DNA of 64,000 bases, taken from positions 1 to 64,000 of the forward strand of contig NW_019174068.1 of the NCBI RefSeq assembly GCF_001642475.1. The letters run 5' to 3'. The notes beneath the pieces were generated by a model, which was not told where the DNA came from, made no database searches, and was given only the letters and a program-made list of their open reading frames with translations. Below, piece by piece: positions 53,012-62,863 of the stretch (position 1 is the first letter of the stretch; the number at the start of each line of letters is the position of its first letter). The DNA comes from Fonsecaea monophora. Taxonomy: Eukaryota; Ascomycota; Eurotiomycetes; Chaetothyriales; Herpotrichiellaceae. The position numbers were made by a program, and so were the translations under genes.

Positions 53012-54616
53012 TTAGTCCTCGAGATTCTTGGAGCTCGGGGCAGGCTTGACATGATGCACGTCGTCGTCGAGCCTGGCCACGGTTCCGTCCAAGATTCCAC
53101 CTCTCTGAGGACCTGTGAAATGAGTACGACCAGTCGTCACCCATGTAATCGCCGCAATCAGACCGCAGACGCCGACAGCAGCCGAAGTGTAATTCATATT
53201 GTCGGCATTAACAGGGCTGACGGACGGGAAGTTGAAGACAATAGCGGCGAACGTGAGGTAGGCGATGCCAATAATGTTAAAGAGCATGCCGAAGCGACCA
53301 AGGGAATAGGCACTGTCGATTTCCTCTCGTCCTTGCAGTCGGCCCCAAATGCGAACGAGGAGTGGCATGATGTAAGACAGATAAAAGCCTTCGGTGGAAA
53401 TTCCGAGCACGGTGTTGAATCCAGTCACCGAGCCGAAGTAGATCGCCATCAGAGCCATGTTGACCACCAGCACGGTCAAGATGCTGTAGGTGGGGACGTG
53501 CAGCGTTGGATGAACCTTGCTGATGATCCCCGAAAAGGGCAGTCCATGGTCGCGCGCAAAAGAGAATACAACTCTCGAACTTTGCGCCATAAGGAAGCAC
53601 AAACTGACCAGAGCGATGACGGTGATAAGGACGGTCAGACCAATTGCACCTCCCACGCTGCCAGTGGCCTCGTAGAATATGGCGATCAAAGGCACTCCCG
53701 TTGAGGACGTCTCGATCTCAGTAAGGTTGCGGATGCAAAAGAACGATGCAATCAGGAATGCGAACCCAGTGAATGCACCAATCCACACCGACCAGATGAT
53801 TGCCTTCGGAGCATGGTGCCTGGCATTGCGCATCTCTTCCGTCATGTGTGCTGTTGCGTCGTAGCCTGTCATCCCAAAGGCTGCCTGTAGGATGCCCAAC
53901 AAGCTTGCGTACGAGTTGCCAAACCCGGTATTGTTGTTGAAGTCTTTGAAGACGAACGCAGCACTCGCCTTCTCGTGATCCTTGGCTAACATGACGATGA
54001 TAACGACCACAAAGGAGAGTAGGTTGAAGGTGATCATGACCTTTCCCATCTTGTTCAATAGATGGCGGCCCCAGACATTGACTGCAGCGGCCAGTATCAG
54101 GACAAGGTAGCACACCAGACATGTGTGCCATCTCTCAATCACAAAGTCTGGATGTGCGATCTGAGCCATTCCGAGCACGAAGCTGGCGCCAATGAAACCG
54201 TTCGCAGCTCCAGCAGACAAGAAACCAATCACAATGAACCAGCCACACAAGTAGGAGGTGAGTCTTGCCCATTTCGGAGGCGTCAAGATTGCGACCCACG
54301 AGTATTGCCCTCCAGCCACGGGGAAGGCACTGCAGATTTCGGCGAATGAGTAGGCCACAAAGAGCGAGAAGAAGGAAACGCCGATCCAGCTGTAGATGAT
54401 GACCGGCGGACCTCCTGCTTGAATGGCAGCCACTAGAGAACCTCCCAGCGCGGTCCAGCACGTCAGGACTGAAAAGGCGAAGCCGATCATGCCGAACAGT
54501 GAGAAGTCTCGTTTGAGCTCCTGCTTGTAGCCGAAGCTCTCCAGGTTGAGGACATCGTCGGCCAATGCTGTCGTGTTGTTGTTCGATTCGTGGGTAGCCA
54601 TGCTGTTAGTTGTCAT
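53012..54616 (-). CDS. APC-superfamily permease (GABA/choline/amino-acid type)
   Basis: A 534-residue single-exon protein with about 12 transmembrane segments. The N-terminus (LESFGYKQELKRDFSLFGMIGFAFSVLTCWTALGGSL) is the entry signature of the fungal GABA/choline amino-acid-choline transporter subgroup (Uga4/Hnm1-like). The motif EICSAFPVAGGQYSWVAILTPPKWAR is also typical, as is TGYDATAHMTEEMRNARHHAPKAI. Both termini are predicted to be cytosolic; the tail ends in a Lys/Asp/Ser-rich stretch. The protein imports nitrogenous compounds across the plasma membrane. The exact substrate cannot be decided from sequence. Its start lies about 670 bp from the divergent nucleoside hydrolase, with four GATA motifs between them. 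Confidence 0.85.
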   Translation of the reverse strand: MTTNSMATHESNNNTTALADDVLNLESFGYKQELKRDFSLFGMIGFAFSVLTCWTALGGSLVAAIQAGGPPVIIYSWIGVSFFSLFVAYSFAEICSAFPVAGGQYSWVAILTPPKWARLTSYLCGWFIVIGFLSAGAANGFIGASFVLGMAQIAHPDFVIERWHTCLVCYLVLILAAAVNVWGRHLLNKMGKVMITFNLLSFVVVIIVMLAKDHEKASAAFVFKDFNNNTGFGNSYASLLGILQAAFGMTGYDATAHMTEEMRNARHHAPKAIIWSVWIGAFTGFAFLIASFFCIRNLTEIETSSTGVPLIAIFYEATGSVGGAIGLTVLITVIALVSLCFLMAQSSRVVFSFARDHGLPFSGIISKVHPTLHVPTYSILTVLVVNMALMAIYFGSVTGFNTVLGISTEGFYLSYIMPLLVRIWGRLQGREEIDSAYSLGRFGMLFNIIGIAYLTFAAIVFNFPSVSPVNADNMNYTSAAVGVCGLIAAITWVTTGRTHFTGPQRGGILDGTVARLDDDVHHVKPAPSSKNLED

Positions 54617-55287
54617 GCTGTGAGGATACTGAGGGGATTTCCTGCCAGACGTCTCAACTGCTCAAGGCGGTCTTGAGGCATATCAATACAAGTGACAAAG
54701 AGACCTTGCCACTCGTTCTCCATCCTTATCTCCAAGAGATTGATAGACACTGAGCCTAGACCTCAAGTTGTCAGGCCTTCCCAGCTTAAGAAGGTGTCAA
54801 CCCCGCGATAAGCCAGGGTACCACATGGCCATGAGATTACTGAGAACAAAAGTCGCTATCATTGGCGCCCAACTTTGAACGGTGGTGATACCTGTGTAAG
54901 CTTGCTGCCCTCGAGATAAGGAGGTCGGCAATGTGCGAAAACGGAAAGCCTTAACTGGCGAGGCGACACGGAAGGATTTGTTGAAGCACCTAGCATTTCA
55001 TTAGATTTCTCTTTCGGAGTACCGCACGCGGGAATGTCCACTAAGCGAGAATGGGTTGTGGCCCTTGGGAACTGCTGGTTTCTGCTGAAATACCAGGGAC
55101 TAGCACCAAATCAGTTCATATAGAAGGGGGAAAAGCTTGAATAGATTGCTCAATGCTACACTTAAGGCAGGGGGGCTAAGCGAGCACCGAAATATCCAGA
55201 TCCGGGACGGCTTCTTCTATACAGGCTCGCAGGAGGCTCAAGAGAAGAGGTCTCGCTTGAAGCCCAAAATAGTGTTAGAACGACACA
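54617..55287. promoter_or_regulatory. Bidirectional promoter with four GATA motifs
   Basis: HGATAR sites lie at 54726-54731 (minus), 54741-54746 (plus), 54806-54811 (plus) and 54914-54919 (plus), between the permease and nucleoside hydrolase starts. Four sites in about 200 bp is more than expected by chance. AreA/NIT2-type nitrogen regulation is inferred. Confidence 0.5.
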
Positions 55288-56648
55288 ATGATAGACGGCA
55301 TAGCTAAGCAGATACCAGTCTGGTTGGATGTTGACACCGGTAAGCTGAGCTAGACTTGGTCTCTGCAGGCGAACATTCTGGGTACTGACCTTGCTCAGGG
55401 CATGATGTAGGAGATCCCTTCCCTTCATCATAACAGCGAAAACACGGCCAACCTGGACTGCAGGACGTCTTTGCCATTCTCATTGCGGCACATCATCCGC
55501 AGTTGAAGTTCCTGGGTGTCAGTTCAACCCACGGCAATGCACCTCAAGTCCACACCACGGACAACTCAAGTGCGGTCCTAAATGCCGTAGGAAGGACAGA
55601 TGTCAAGGTCTATCCTGGGTCGCTGAAGCCATTTTGTCGAGAAGAAGTTGAGACACCTGACATTCATGGTGAACACGTTCTCTGCGAGGAATAGTTGCTC
55701 AGCGCTGATCATAACCAGGTCCCACGGGCTTGGGTGGTACGAGTCTTCTTCCACAACCGACGACAAACATCGTCAAGGATGTGAATTTTCTCGTTGCCAC
55801 TCGCGACGCCATCATGGCTCAGCCACCTCAGACAGCGTGGTATGTGGCGACAGGGCCTTGTACAAACGCTGCCTTGCTCTTCTCAGCCTATCCCGAGGTA
55901 GCCCACCACCTTGCTGGGTAAGTCAACTGTGTCTCCATGCTTATTGCGGGGAGAGAAATTGTGATATCAGGTCCTCGAATTGAAACGGAATCAGCAGTTG
56001 ACACTGTGCTTTGGTAGAATAAGCATCATGGGAGGCGCAGTAGGGGGCGATTTCTGCCCTCAGATCTCGAAAGAGTTTGGCAAAACCCTAGGTCAAGGCG
56101 AGGGGTTTGGTAACGAGACTCCTTGGGCAGAATTCAATATCTATTGTGACCCTGAAGCCGCCCAAGCAGTCTTTTCGAACCCGGTCGTGGCAGCAAAAAC
56201 CACCCTTGTCACACTCGATCTCACGCACCAATGCCTCGCGACCAAGGAGATCCGAGAGCGCTTCCTGGGGTCCGAGAAGCCAAGTCAGCTCCGCCTCTTT
56301 CTTCACGAGATCCTGACCTTCTTCGCACAGAGTTACGTTGAGTGGTTTGATGTGTATGAAGGCCCTCCATTGCATGATCCCCTCGCGGTTGCGGCGCTGT
56401 TTGGCTATTCCAGTGGCATATACGAGGAGGATGGCGATCGCTACAAGGTCAACGTCGTGACAGATGGAGCACATAGCCCACTGGATTCGATCAGAGGACA
56501 AGTAGGCAGGACCATTGTGGAGAAAGTAGAGGCGGGGCCAGATGGTGTCGCGAGAGGCGTGAGGATCCCTAGGAAACTGCATACACATACATTCTGGGAC
56601 GTCTTGGAGCAATGTACGAAGACTGCCGATGAGAGGATGTCGCGGTGA
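55288..56648 (+). CDS. Inosine-uridine-type nucleoside hydrolase with 8-nt microexon
   Basis: Five exons (55288-55339, 55399-55406, 55464-55668, 55719-55917, 56018-56648) join to a 364-residue protein in continuous frame. The second exon is only 8 nt (GGCATGAT). Joined, it completes the catalytic LDVDTGHDDVFAILIA (14-25), whose aspartates bind calcium in this family. Later blocks include GVSSTHGNA, YVATGPCTNAALLFSAYPE, GISIMGGAVGG, EFNIYCDPEAAQAVFSNP and HDPLAVAALF. The family splits nucleosides into base and ribose in the cytosol and supports nucleoside salvage or use as a nitrogen source. Intron 1 (59 nt) has a TACTGAC branch site. The divergent permease upstream shares its GATA-rich promoter. 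Confidence 0.9.
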
Positions 56649-58275
56649 TTAATGCTTCATTGTGAGGTCAGTCAGCATCGAGTTGAAGTGTTTGTTGTTG
56701 TACAAAGAAAGATCTAGACAAGCATGGCCTGCCGAAGCACCAAGTCTGGGCACCTCTGGGCACCTTGGCCAGTCGGTTGATAAGTGAGAGGGAGATAAGG
56801 TCTACCGAGTAGTTAGTGTGACTGCGCTGGAGCATGTCTTGACTATCACCAGCAACCTTACGCCATGTGATTGATCCGCCATTTGGATCCCCGAGCCACT
56901 TCGTTCAATCGCTCCCAAACTGCGTTGGAATGCCCGGAGACAGGGCCCCCCATATGTTCAGGACCTATCCTTCCACACGTACAACCCTTTGGACAAGACC
57001 ATGAATGCACTTCTCCTACTCAAACTAAATCACACCTGCAAGTCGAATGTCGTTGCGCTCTTTTCTGAGGGCGTGTGTATTAACAAGACGATTGACGCTC
57101 GCGTTGTCAGAGGGTAGCTTTTACTTCAGTGTTCATAAGCTATCCGTATCATTACTAGCTCCACCCTCGAGCGCTCTGGTTTCACGAGTCAACCAAAGTC
57201 AAATTGTCTTCAATAGACTTTTGTCTGCCATCTATAAATTCACCGCAAAATCGGCTGTACTCATGCTTCAGACAGAGTCTGGGTGAAACTGGACTGTGGC
57301 GGTACGCGCGTCCACATTGAAGTCGAGATATGGCAGTCTTTTGGAGGTCGAGACTCTAATAATAGGGACGAGGTAGAGGATGTACATTTCTCTGACGAGC
57401 CTGTGATAGATGAACCCTTCGACATTAATCATCCCCCTATTCGCGACCTAGAGAAAGTGTTTAGAGGCGGAGTTGAAGGAGAGTGCGTAGGGTTGTGCTC
57501 CCCGAATCAGCCTCGAAGGTACCAGAGCTGGTTCCAGTTGTGCAAATGGCACTATGACCCAATCATGGCTCAATTACGCAGGTACGGTGTCCCCTGTAAT
57601 AATGACAGGATGGCAACCCAAATCCAAGACCAGCGCTGCTGCTCTTGCAATATGTAATACAATGAGGAGGGCAAAACGAACGGATCACTCCCTGGAGCCT
57701 TGATGCCACTACAGAGTTGCAGTATTTAAAAGTATGCGATGCGAGCGGCCGGCAGAGGTACTTGAACTTACGACACCAGCAAAATTAGCAGATAGCGGAC
57801 GAATAGGGTGCAAAGGACCCTTCGATCCCATGCGCCTCGGAAACAGCCATAGACTGGTAGAAAGGAACGCAGTATATTCAAGGTCCACGTTGTGCCGGGT
57901 TTGTACGTAGCACAAACAGGATGCTTACCCCACACAAGGCTGTAAAGTCAACCCCCTCCGCCTCCGCCTAACCCTCCTTTTTACCTAAACAATTGCCTAA
58001 TGTTTTCCCGAATGTGGCTAGTATCCTCTGGCCACACTCCGATACTCGGTCGTCCGAGGAGTTATCAAAGCAGAACCATGTGGAACGAGGAGTCAAAAGA
58101 TCGAGACGATGCAGCATTTTCGCCAGGACACTGCCTCGATGACTCATGAGTGAAAAGTTCCATTGCTTTGCTTTGCCCATATTTTCACCCCGTGAGTGCT
58201 TTCATCTCTGTCTGAGAGTGAGTGAGAGAGAGAGCGTTATCGACAAAGGGATAGATAAACAGGCACCAGGCAAAT
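56649..58275. other. Gene-poor interval with a possible decayed coding stretch
   Basis: A 1.6-kb region between rightward genes. A 125-codon plus-strand open stretch (57283-57657) has no ATG at its start but reads like protein and has several Cys (LCSPNQ, FQLCKWHY, RCCSCNM). It could be an exon of an unrecognised gene or a remnant. A stretch at 58196-58235 is rich in GAGT/GAGA repeats just before the methyltransferase ATG. Confidence 0.35.
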
Positions 58276-59196
58276 ATGGCATCTTCTTCTGATTCTTCTT
58301 CGGTCACATATCCCTCGCCGGTCCGAGCCCCGCCGCACGTTCTGTCGCTGCTGGATCGACTGCATCGGGCGTCGCGGGTGCAAGAAGATGCGATCGAGCC
58401 TGCGGAGCTCGAGGCGCAAGGCTTCCACAACTACATGAGGGACAAGTTCATCGCGCTGGATCGCGACAAGTCCGAGTTTGTGTACCAGCTCTGCTGTGCC
58501 ATTGGGGCCAGGAACGTCGTCGAGGCCGGGACCAGCTTCGGCGTCAGCACCATCTACCTCGCGCTAGCGGTGTCGGAGAATATCAAGAAAGCCGGAGGCG
58601 GTGGTAAAGGAGGGGTCGTCATCGCGACAGAGTATGAAAAGACCAAGGCGGACAAGGCGCGCCAGCATTGGAAAGAGGCGGGCGATGAGGTGACGGGCTG
58701 CATTGAGCTGCGCGAGGGCGATATCCGCGAGACGCTCAAGGAGGGACTGCCTGAGATTGACCTGCTTTTGTTGGACAGTAAGCTCTTCTGTCCTTCTCTC
58801 GCGTTTCCCTTCTCTCCATCATCTCTCTTTTACTTCCTCTCTGTATCTCCCTCTTCATTCTGAGGCAAGCTCGCTGGTCGGAGTCAGCCTTGCAATGCCA
58901 TCTTCAAATCCCGCCCCCACAACTTGTGATTTGTTAGCATGTTTCCTGCATCATGGACACACAAACTGACAAGATCCACACCGCGGGCACCAGTCTGGAC
59001 TCCCATGGCGTTACCCGTCGTGAAATTGTGCCAGCCCCGGATGCGCCGCGGCGCCGTGGTCATTGCAGACAACACGATCAGTGCGGCTGACAGATACAAG
59101 GAGCTGCTGGACTACATGCGGGATCCGGCCAGTGGGTTCAGAAATCTGACCTTGCCATACACGAATGGGCTGGAGATGAGTGTTTACATGCCATAA
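58276..59196 (+). CDS. SAM-dependent O-methyltransferase (family 3 type)
   Basis: Two exons (58276-58777 and 58994-59196) with a 216-nt intron encode 234 residues. The motif VVEAGTSFGVSTIYLA is motif I of the small caffeoyl-CoA/catechol-type methyltransferases. It is followed by VIATEYEKTKADKARQHWKEAG (acidic SAM-ribose contact) and GDIRETLKEGLPEIDLLLLD. The intron falls inside LLLLD, and splicing gives LLLDIWTPMALPVVKLCQPRMRRGAVVIADNT, with Asp and Asn residues at the metal site. It transfers a methyl group from S-adenosylmethionine to a small hydroxylated acceptor in the cytosol, but the acceptor is not evident. A Gly/Lys insert (about 112-118) lies between strands. Confidence 0.85.
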
Positions 59197-59645
59197 ACCA
59201 AAGGGGCTTGATAAGACACTGTCAAGGTGTTATGGGAAGAGTAAAGATACTCATGGGCAGATTAGGAAGAACGTGTCAACACTTGTCCCCCGTCGGTAAA
59301 TGTCTGGTGGTGGGATCAAAGTGGCAGGGCAGAAGGGAAGGAAATATACATTGAATCATCCAACATGCGCTGTGTGACTTTTCTTGCTTTTTCATTGAAT
59401 CCCCCATTCACCGCGTGCCTCTTTGTCATGGTGAATTTCGCAGTGACGCATGCAGGAAACAATGAGGCGCAAAAGTAGTTTCGTGTTCTTGTTCTTCTCC
59501 TCCCTTTCTCTTTATCTCCTATTGTCTCCCTCCCTCTCGCTCCAAGCTGGCACCGTCGAACTCCTCCCTGACTTTCGAGTGAGGACGTCCACCTGACTCT
59601 TGTCATATTCTGTCCGAGTCCTTCTAGTTTCACTCGACTTCAACG
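59197..59645. other. Intergenic region upstream of the secreted protein
   Basis: About 450 bp; the last 200 bp is C/T-rich on the plus strand and probably serves as promoter and leader of the secreted protein gene. No gene is seen. Confidence 0.5.
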
Positions 59646-60366
59646 ATGAGATCCCTCTATGTCTCGCTGTGCACCTTTGTGCTCGGCCTGCTAAGTTCTG
59701 TGCCATTTTCTGCCGCCGAAAATGGAATCCTCTTCAATGTCACCGACGCGCTCCCTGGCGAGACTTCACCACGGAAACTGAGTGATCGAGCCGTCAACGG
59801 TGTAAGTTGACCTCACTACCTCCCTATCTTGGTCCCAGATTCTTGCGGAATTCTTTCGGCTTTTGTCGCGTACACAAGTCGAGACACTCCTGAGAAGGTT
59901 GCCAGGGTCTGGAATGCCGACTGACTAACTGTCATTGTTAGATCTACATCTGCCAATATCCGCACTGGGGAGGCACCTGTTTCTGGACACCCATTAGCTC
60001 CTCCTCCTACAACCAATGTGGCATCGTCACATCGCACGGCGGTTGGGCGTCAATTGGACCCGACAAGGACGTTAAGGTCGATCTTTACCGGTATGTTTTA
60101 TTCTCGCCCATTCGTACCCCATCACACCTCGCCCTGGCTTTCAATCTATGGGGTAGATGTGCCCCTACTGCCGCTGCATGAGTCGAGAATTCGAGCTAAT
60201 TTCAGCACTCATAACGTGTCTTTGCAACAGGGATACCGCATGTCAACAACCGTTCTGGAAAGGCCTAGTCCATCCAGGCTCCGACAACGTCCCTGCCCAG
60301 GTTGCGGCTCGAGGCCTTCCCCCCGTGACAGGGGATGTGTTTGGCGCAGTTTTTAGAGCGCTATGA
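59646..60366 (+). CDS. Small secreted protein with beta/gamma-crystallin-like pattern
   Basis: Three exons (59646-59801, 59942-60090, 60231-60366) encode 146 residues; both introns are 140 nt, and the first has an ACTAAC branch site. A signal peptide (MRSLYVSLCTFVLGLLSSVPFSAA) is followed by a short Pro/Arg linker and a compact domain. That domain has four Cys in the order ICQYPHWGGTCFW, NQCGIV and TACQQP, with a GPDKDVKVDLY strand. The spacing recalls the beta/gamma-crystallin-like small secreted proteins common in filamentous fungi, many of them effector candidates, but that is a resemblance only. It should be extracellular, with two predicted disulphides. Short exons hide the gene from single-frame searches. 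Confidence 0.75.
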
Positions 60367-61034
60367 ACACAGGCCACCCGAGAAACAAAGAGAGGAGAAG
60401 CTGGACAGATATGTACGTGTACGGGTTACACCAACATGGAGTCTCCAGGTGGTGGGCGCCACAATGTTCACTGGGGTCCTTGATTCGAGATAAGTCGAGC
60501 CCCTCAGACACCAGCGGTGACTGTAAATGCGCGCAATTGTTTCATCATTACGCACCTGTTGAACAGATGGGAATGGCCTAGTTCGAAGGTAGAGCGTTGA
60601 TGACGCGGGACAAACCATGGAAGATGGTGATGATCTGTCACTTCAAAGACTGTACCGAGTACCTCGAGTGCCCGAGTTGTGGATAGAAGACGTGAGGAGC
60701 TTACTCGCAAGGTACCATTGTGGTGTAATAGCGGCAAAATTTCCGCGCCAAATCCTCCCTACGTATGTACATAGGTAGACGCGCTTAGGATGCTCACGAC
60801 GCGCCTGTACCCCGTAATTACGTCTTCCGATCCTACACAAAATGTGTATCAATGGAAAAAGCACCAGCGCAAAGAAATCTAGCTATTAGTACCTAGGAAT
60901 TGACCATCATCCTACCCCTTCAATTCCTGTATCTCCCCAATCTGCTCTGCACCCCCGTCGCGTCGTGTCACCAGCCCGACAAAACCTACCTTAGTACCTA
61001 CCTAGGTAGAGAGTCTCTACTAAAGACTAGACGC
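60367..61034. promoter_or_regulatory. Upstream region of ORC6 with CTACCTAGGTAG palindrome
   Basis: About 670 bp before the ORC6 start. A perfect 12-bp palindrome CTACCTAGGTAG lies at 60998-61009, 26 bp before the ATG. Related half-sites occur near 60770. No gene is seen. Confidence 0.5.
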
Positions 61035-62417
61035 ATGCCTTCGTCCTCCTCCTCCGCCGCCGTCCAACAATCCCTCAACAGCCTGCTCCCCACGCACGCC
61101 CACGCCGCGCCGCTCGTGCACCTGTGCGAATCGCTCCTCGCGCAGTCCCGCCAGCGGGCCTCGCACCTGAAACCCGACGAAGAGATCGCCCGGGCCTACG
61201 CATGCTGCGAGATCGCCTGCACCCGGCTCAGGGCCAAGTGTCGCTTGCCGGCGGTCAAGACGGGCGGAGCACCATGCAAGCCGGCGGCGTATAAAAAGCT
61301 GGTGGCGTTCTTGGAGAGGGTGTTGGATGAGGATGGTACCGCAACAACAACAACAACAACGCCCAAATCGACGCCGGGTGGGAGGAAGAGAAATGCAGAT
61401 GGATCGCTAAAGCAGACGGGACTGGACAGTGAGACGGCGGCCACGCCGACAAAGTCTACGGGACGACGACGAAGCGATTTTTTGGGAAAGATCAAGGCGA
61501 GCGCGAAGCGCAAGGGCGAGGGTGAGGGTGAGGGTGAGAACGACGGCGAAGCGCCAGCCTACACGATGCCCTCGATCCGCAAACTGTGCAAAACCTTCTC
61601 GACACCTCTGCTCGCCCCGCACGTCTACACCGGCACCTGCATCGTGCTGAAACTGAGCGGTCTGTGGCCACCACCGGACGAGGACGACCCAGCAGCCCCA
61701 GTGGATGGGAGGCCCCTCCAAGAAACCGTGACGGGCCTCTTGACAGCGCTGTTCCTCATGACGTTGACGCGCATGCAGACCGCAAAGATGACCACTTCCG
61801 TGTACAAGACCACGTGCGCGCGGGCCGTGCAGGTCCTGGGATACAATCCAGGGACGAAAGGCGTGGAGGAATGGATCCGCCGGATCAACCGCGAGGGATT
61901 CTGTCGGGGCCAGGACTGGTGGGCCAGCGTGCCGGAGAAAGTCTTTGACTTTGATCCTACCGTCGTCGACGACGATGATGGCGGTGGTCACCGTGCGACA
62001 CAAAACTTCAGAGGTCGACTCGACGCAGATGAGAGCGACAACGACGACGACGATCAAGAAGATCCGATCCTCTCGAGTTGCAGAAGACGCAGGATCCCCG
62101 CAGATACCGCACGAGGAAGGAAAGCGGACAACACAATGAACGAGGAAGACGAAGAAGACGACGACCCAGACGGCGTCCTCCTCCCGGGCCTGGCGACCAT
62201 GATGCAAGACGCGCTCGACCTGCTGAGCGCCGAGCGCACGCGCGACTTCGAGACGTGGAAGAAACAGTTGCTGCGCCGGCTGGATAGGCTGGACAAGACG
62301 CCTGCGCAAGGTGGTGGTGCTACGAAGGGGAGAAAGCATGCTCGTGTCGCTGCGCCGGTGAGTAATGGCGCCGTCGATACCGTTGTTGATGTCCCCGTAG
62401 CCATAGCCGCGGAATGA
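61035..62417 (+). CDS. ORC6: Origin recognition complex subunit 6
   Basis: One exon of 460 residues from the ATG at 61035. The frame is open upstream to 60900, but that extension is not conserved-like and precedes the palindrome in the presumed leader. The N-terminus (VQQSLNSLLPTHAHAAPLVHLCESLLAQSRQRASHLKPDEEIARAYACCEIACTRLRAKCRLP) is the cyclin-box/TFIIB-like repeat of fungal Orc6. A second helical domain covers about 185-300 (MPSIRKLCKTFSTPLLAPHVYTGTCIVLKLSGLW...). Between them is a linker with poly-Thr and GEGEGE repeats and TP sites, one matching the full CDK consensus (TPTK). The C-terminus is highly acidic and ends in a helix (LATMMQDALDLLSAERTRDFETWKKQLLRRLDRL). Orc6 helps load MCM helicases at origins in the nucleus. 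Confidence 0.85.
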   Translation: MPSSSSSAAVQQSLNSLLPTHAHAAPLVHLCESLLAQSRQRASHLKPDEEIARAYACCEIACTRLRAKCRLPAVKTGGAPCKPAAYKKLVAFLERVLDEDGTATTTTTTPKSTPGGRKRNADGSLKQTGLDSETAATPTKSTGRRRSDFLGKIKASAKRKGEGEGEGENDGEAPAYTMPSIRKLCKTFSTPLLAPHVYTGTCIVLKLSGLWPPPDEDDPAAPVDGRPLQETVTGLLTALFLMTLTRMQTAKMTTSVYKTTCARAVQVLGYNPGTKGVEEWIRRINREGFCRGQDWWASVPEKVFDFDPTVVDDDDGGGHRATQNFRGRLDADESDNDDDDQEDPILSSCRRRRIPADTARGRKADNTMNEEDEEDDDPDGVLLPGLATMMQDALDLLSAERTRDFETWKKQLLRRLDRLDKTPAQGGGATKGRKHARVAAPVSNGAVDTVVDVPVAIAAE

Positions 62418-62863
62418 ATTGGTCCGATTGATGTATATCATTCATCACAAAAATTCAGCTTCTATCTTGGGCTGTACGAGATACTAATAATATAGTCCGC
62501 AGATCGGAAGCGAGCATTGGTCTAGCTAGGGAGACTATGGAGATCACTTCCGCCCGCCTTCACAAATCTGTTCCGATGGTGTAGGAATGAATCATCAATC
62601 AATCCCCATTCTGCTCTCCTTGTCTTGGGTATCAGATTCTGACGTGTCTTTTCTATTATACACAAAATCGAATGACAAAAGGTGCAACCTGCAATGCAAT
62701 GCAGTGCTGTGCCCGAATCTGGCCTTTAGTTCCTGTTCAAACGAAGAATAAGGCCAGCGGCTGACCAAATAAAACTCCTTCATTGTCGGTTAGTCGGACA
62801 GTCCGTCCAGCATTGGACACGTCCTTCGCCTTCCAACTCCCCCATTTTTTCTCTGTCCCCATT
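62418..62863. other. Convergent 3' intergenic region
   Basis: About 450 bp between the ends of ORC6 and DBR1. I see no gene or repeat. Confidence 0.5.

Noticed and set aside
61407..62441. 344-codon minus-strand frame opposite ORC6
   Set aside because: Antisense to a well-supported ORC6 with family features; the product is Arg/Val-rich and low in complexity.
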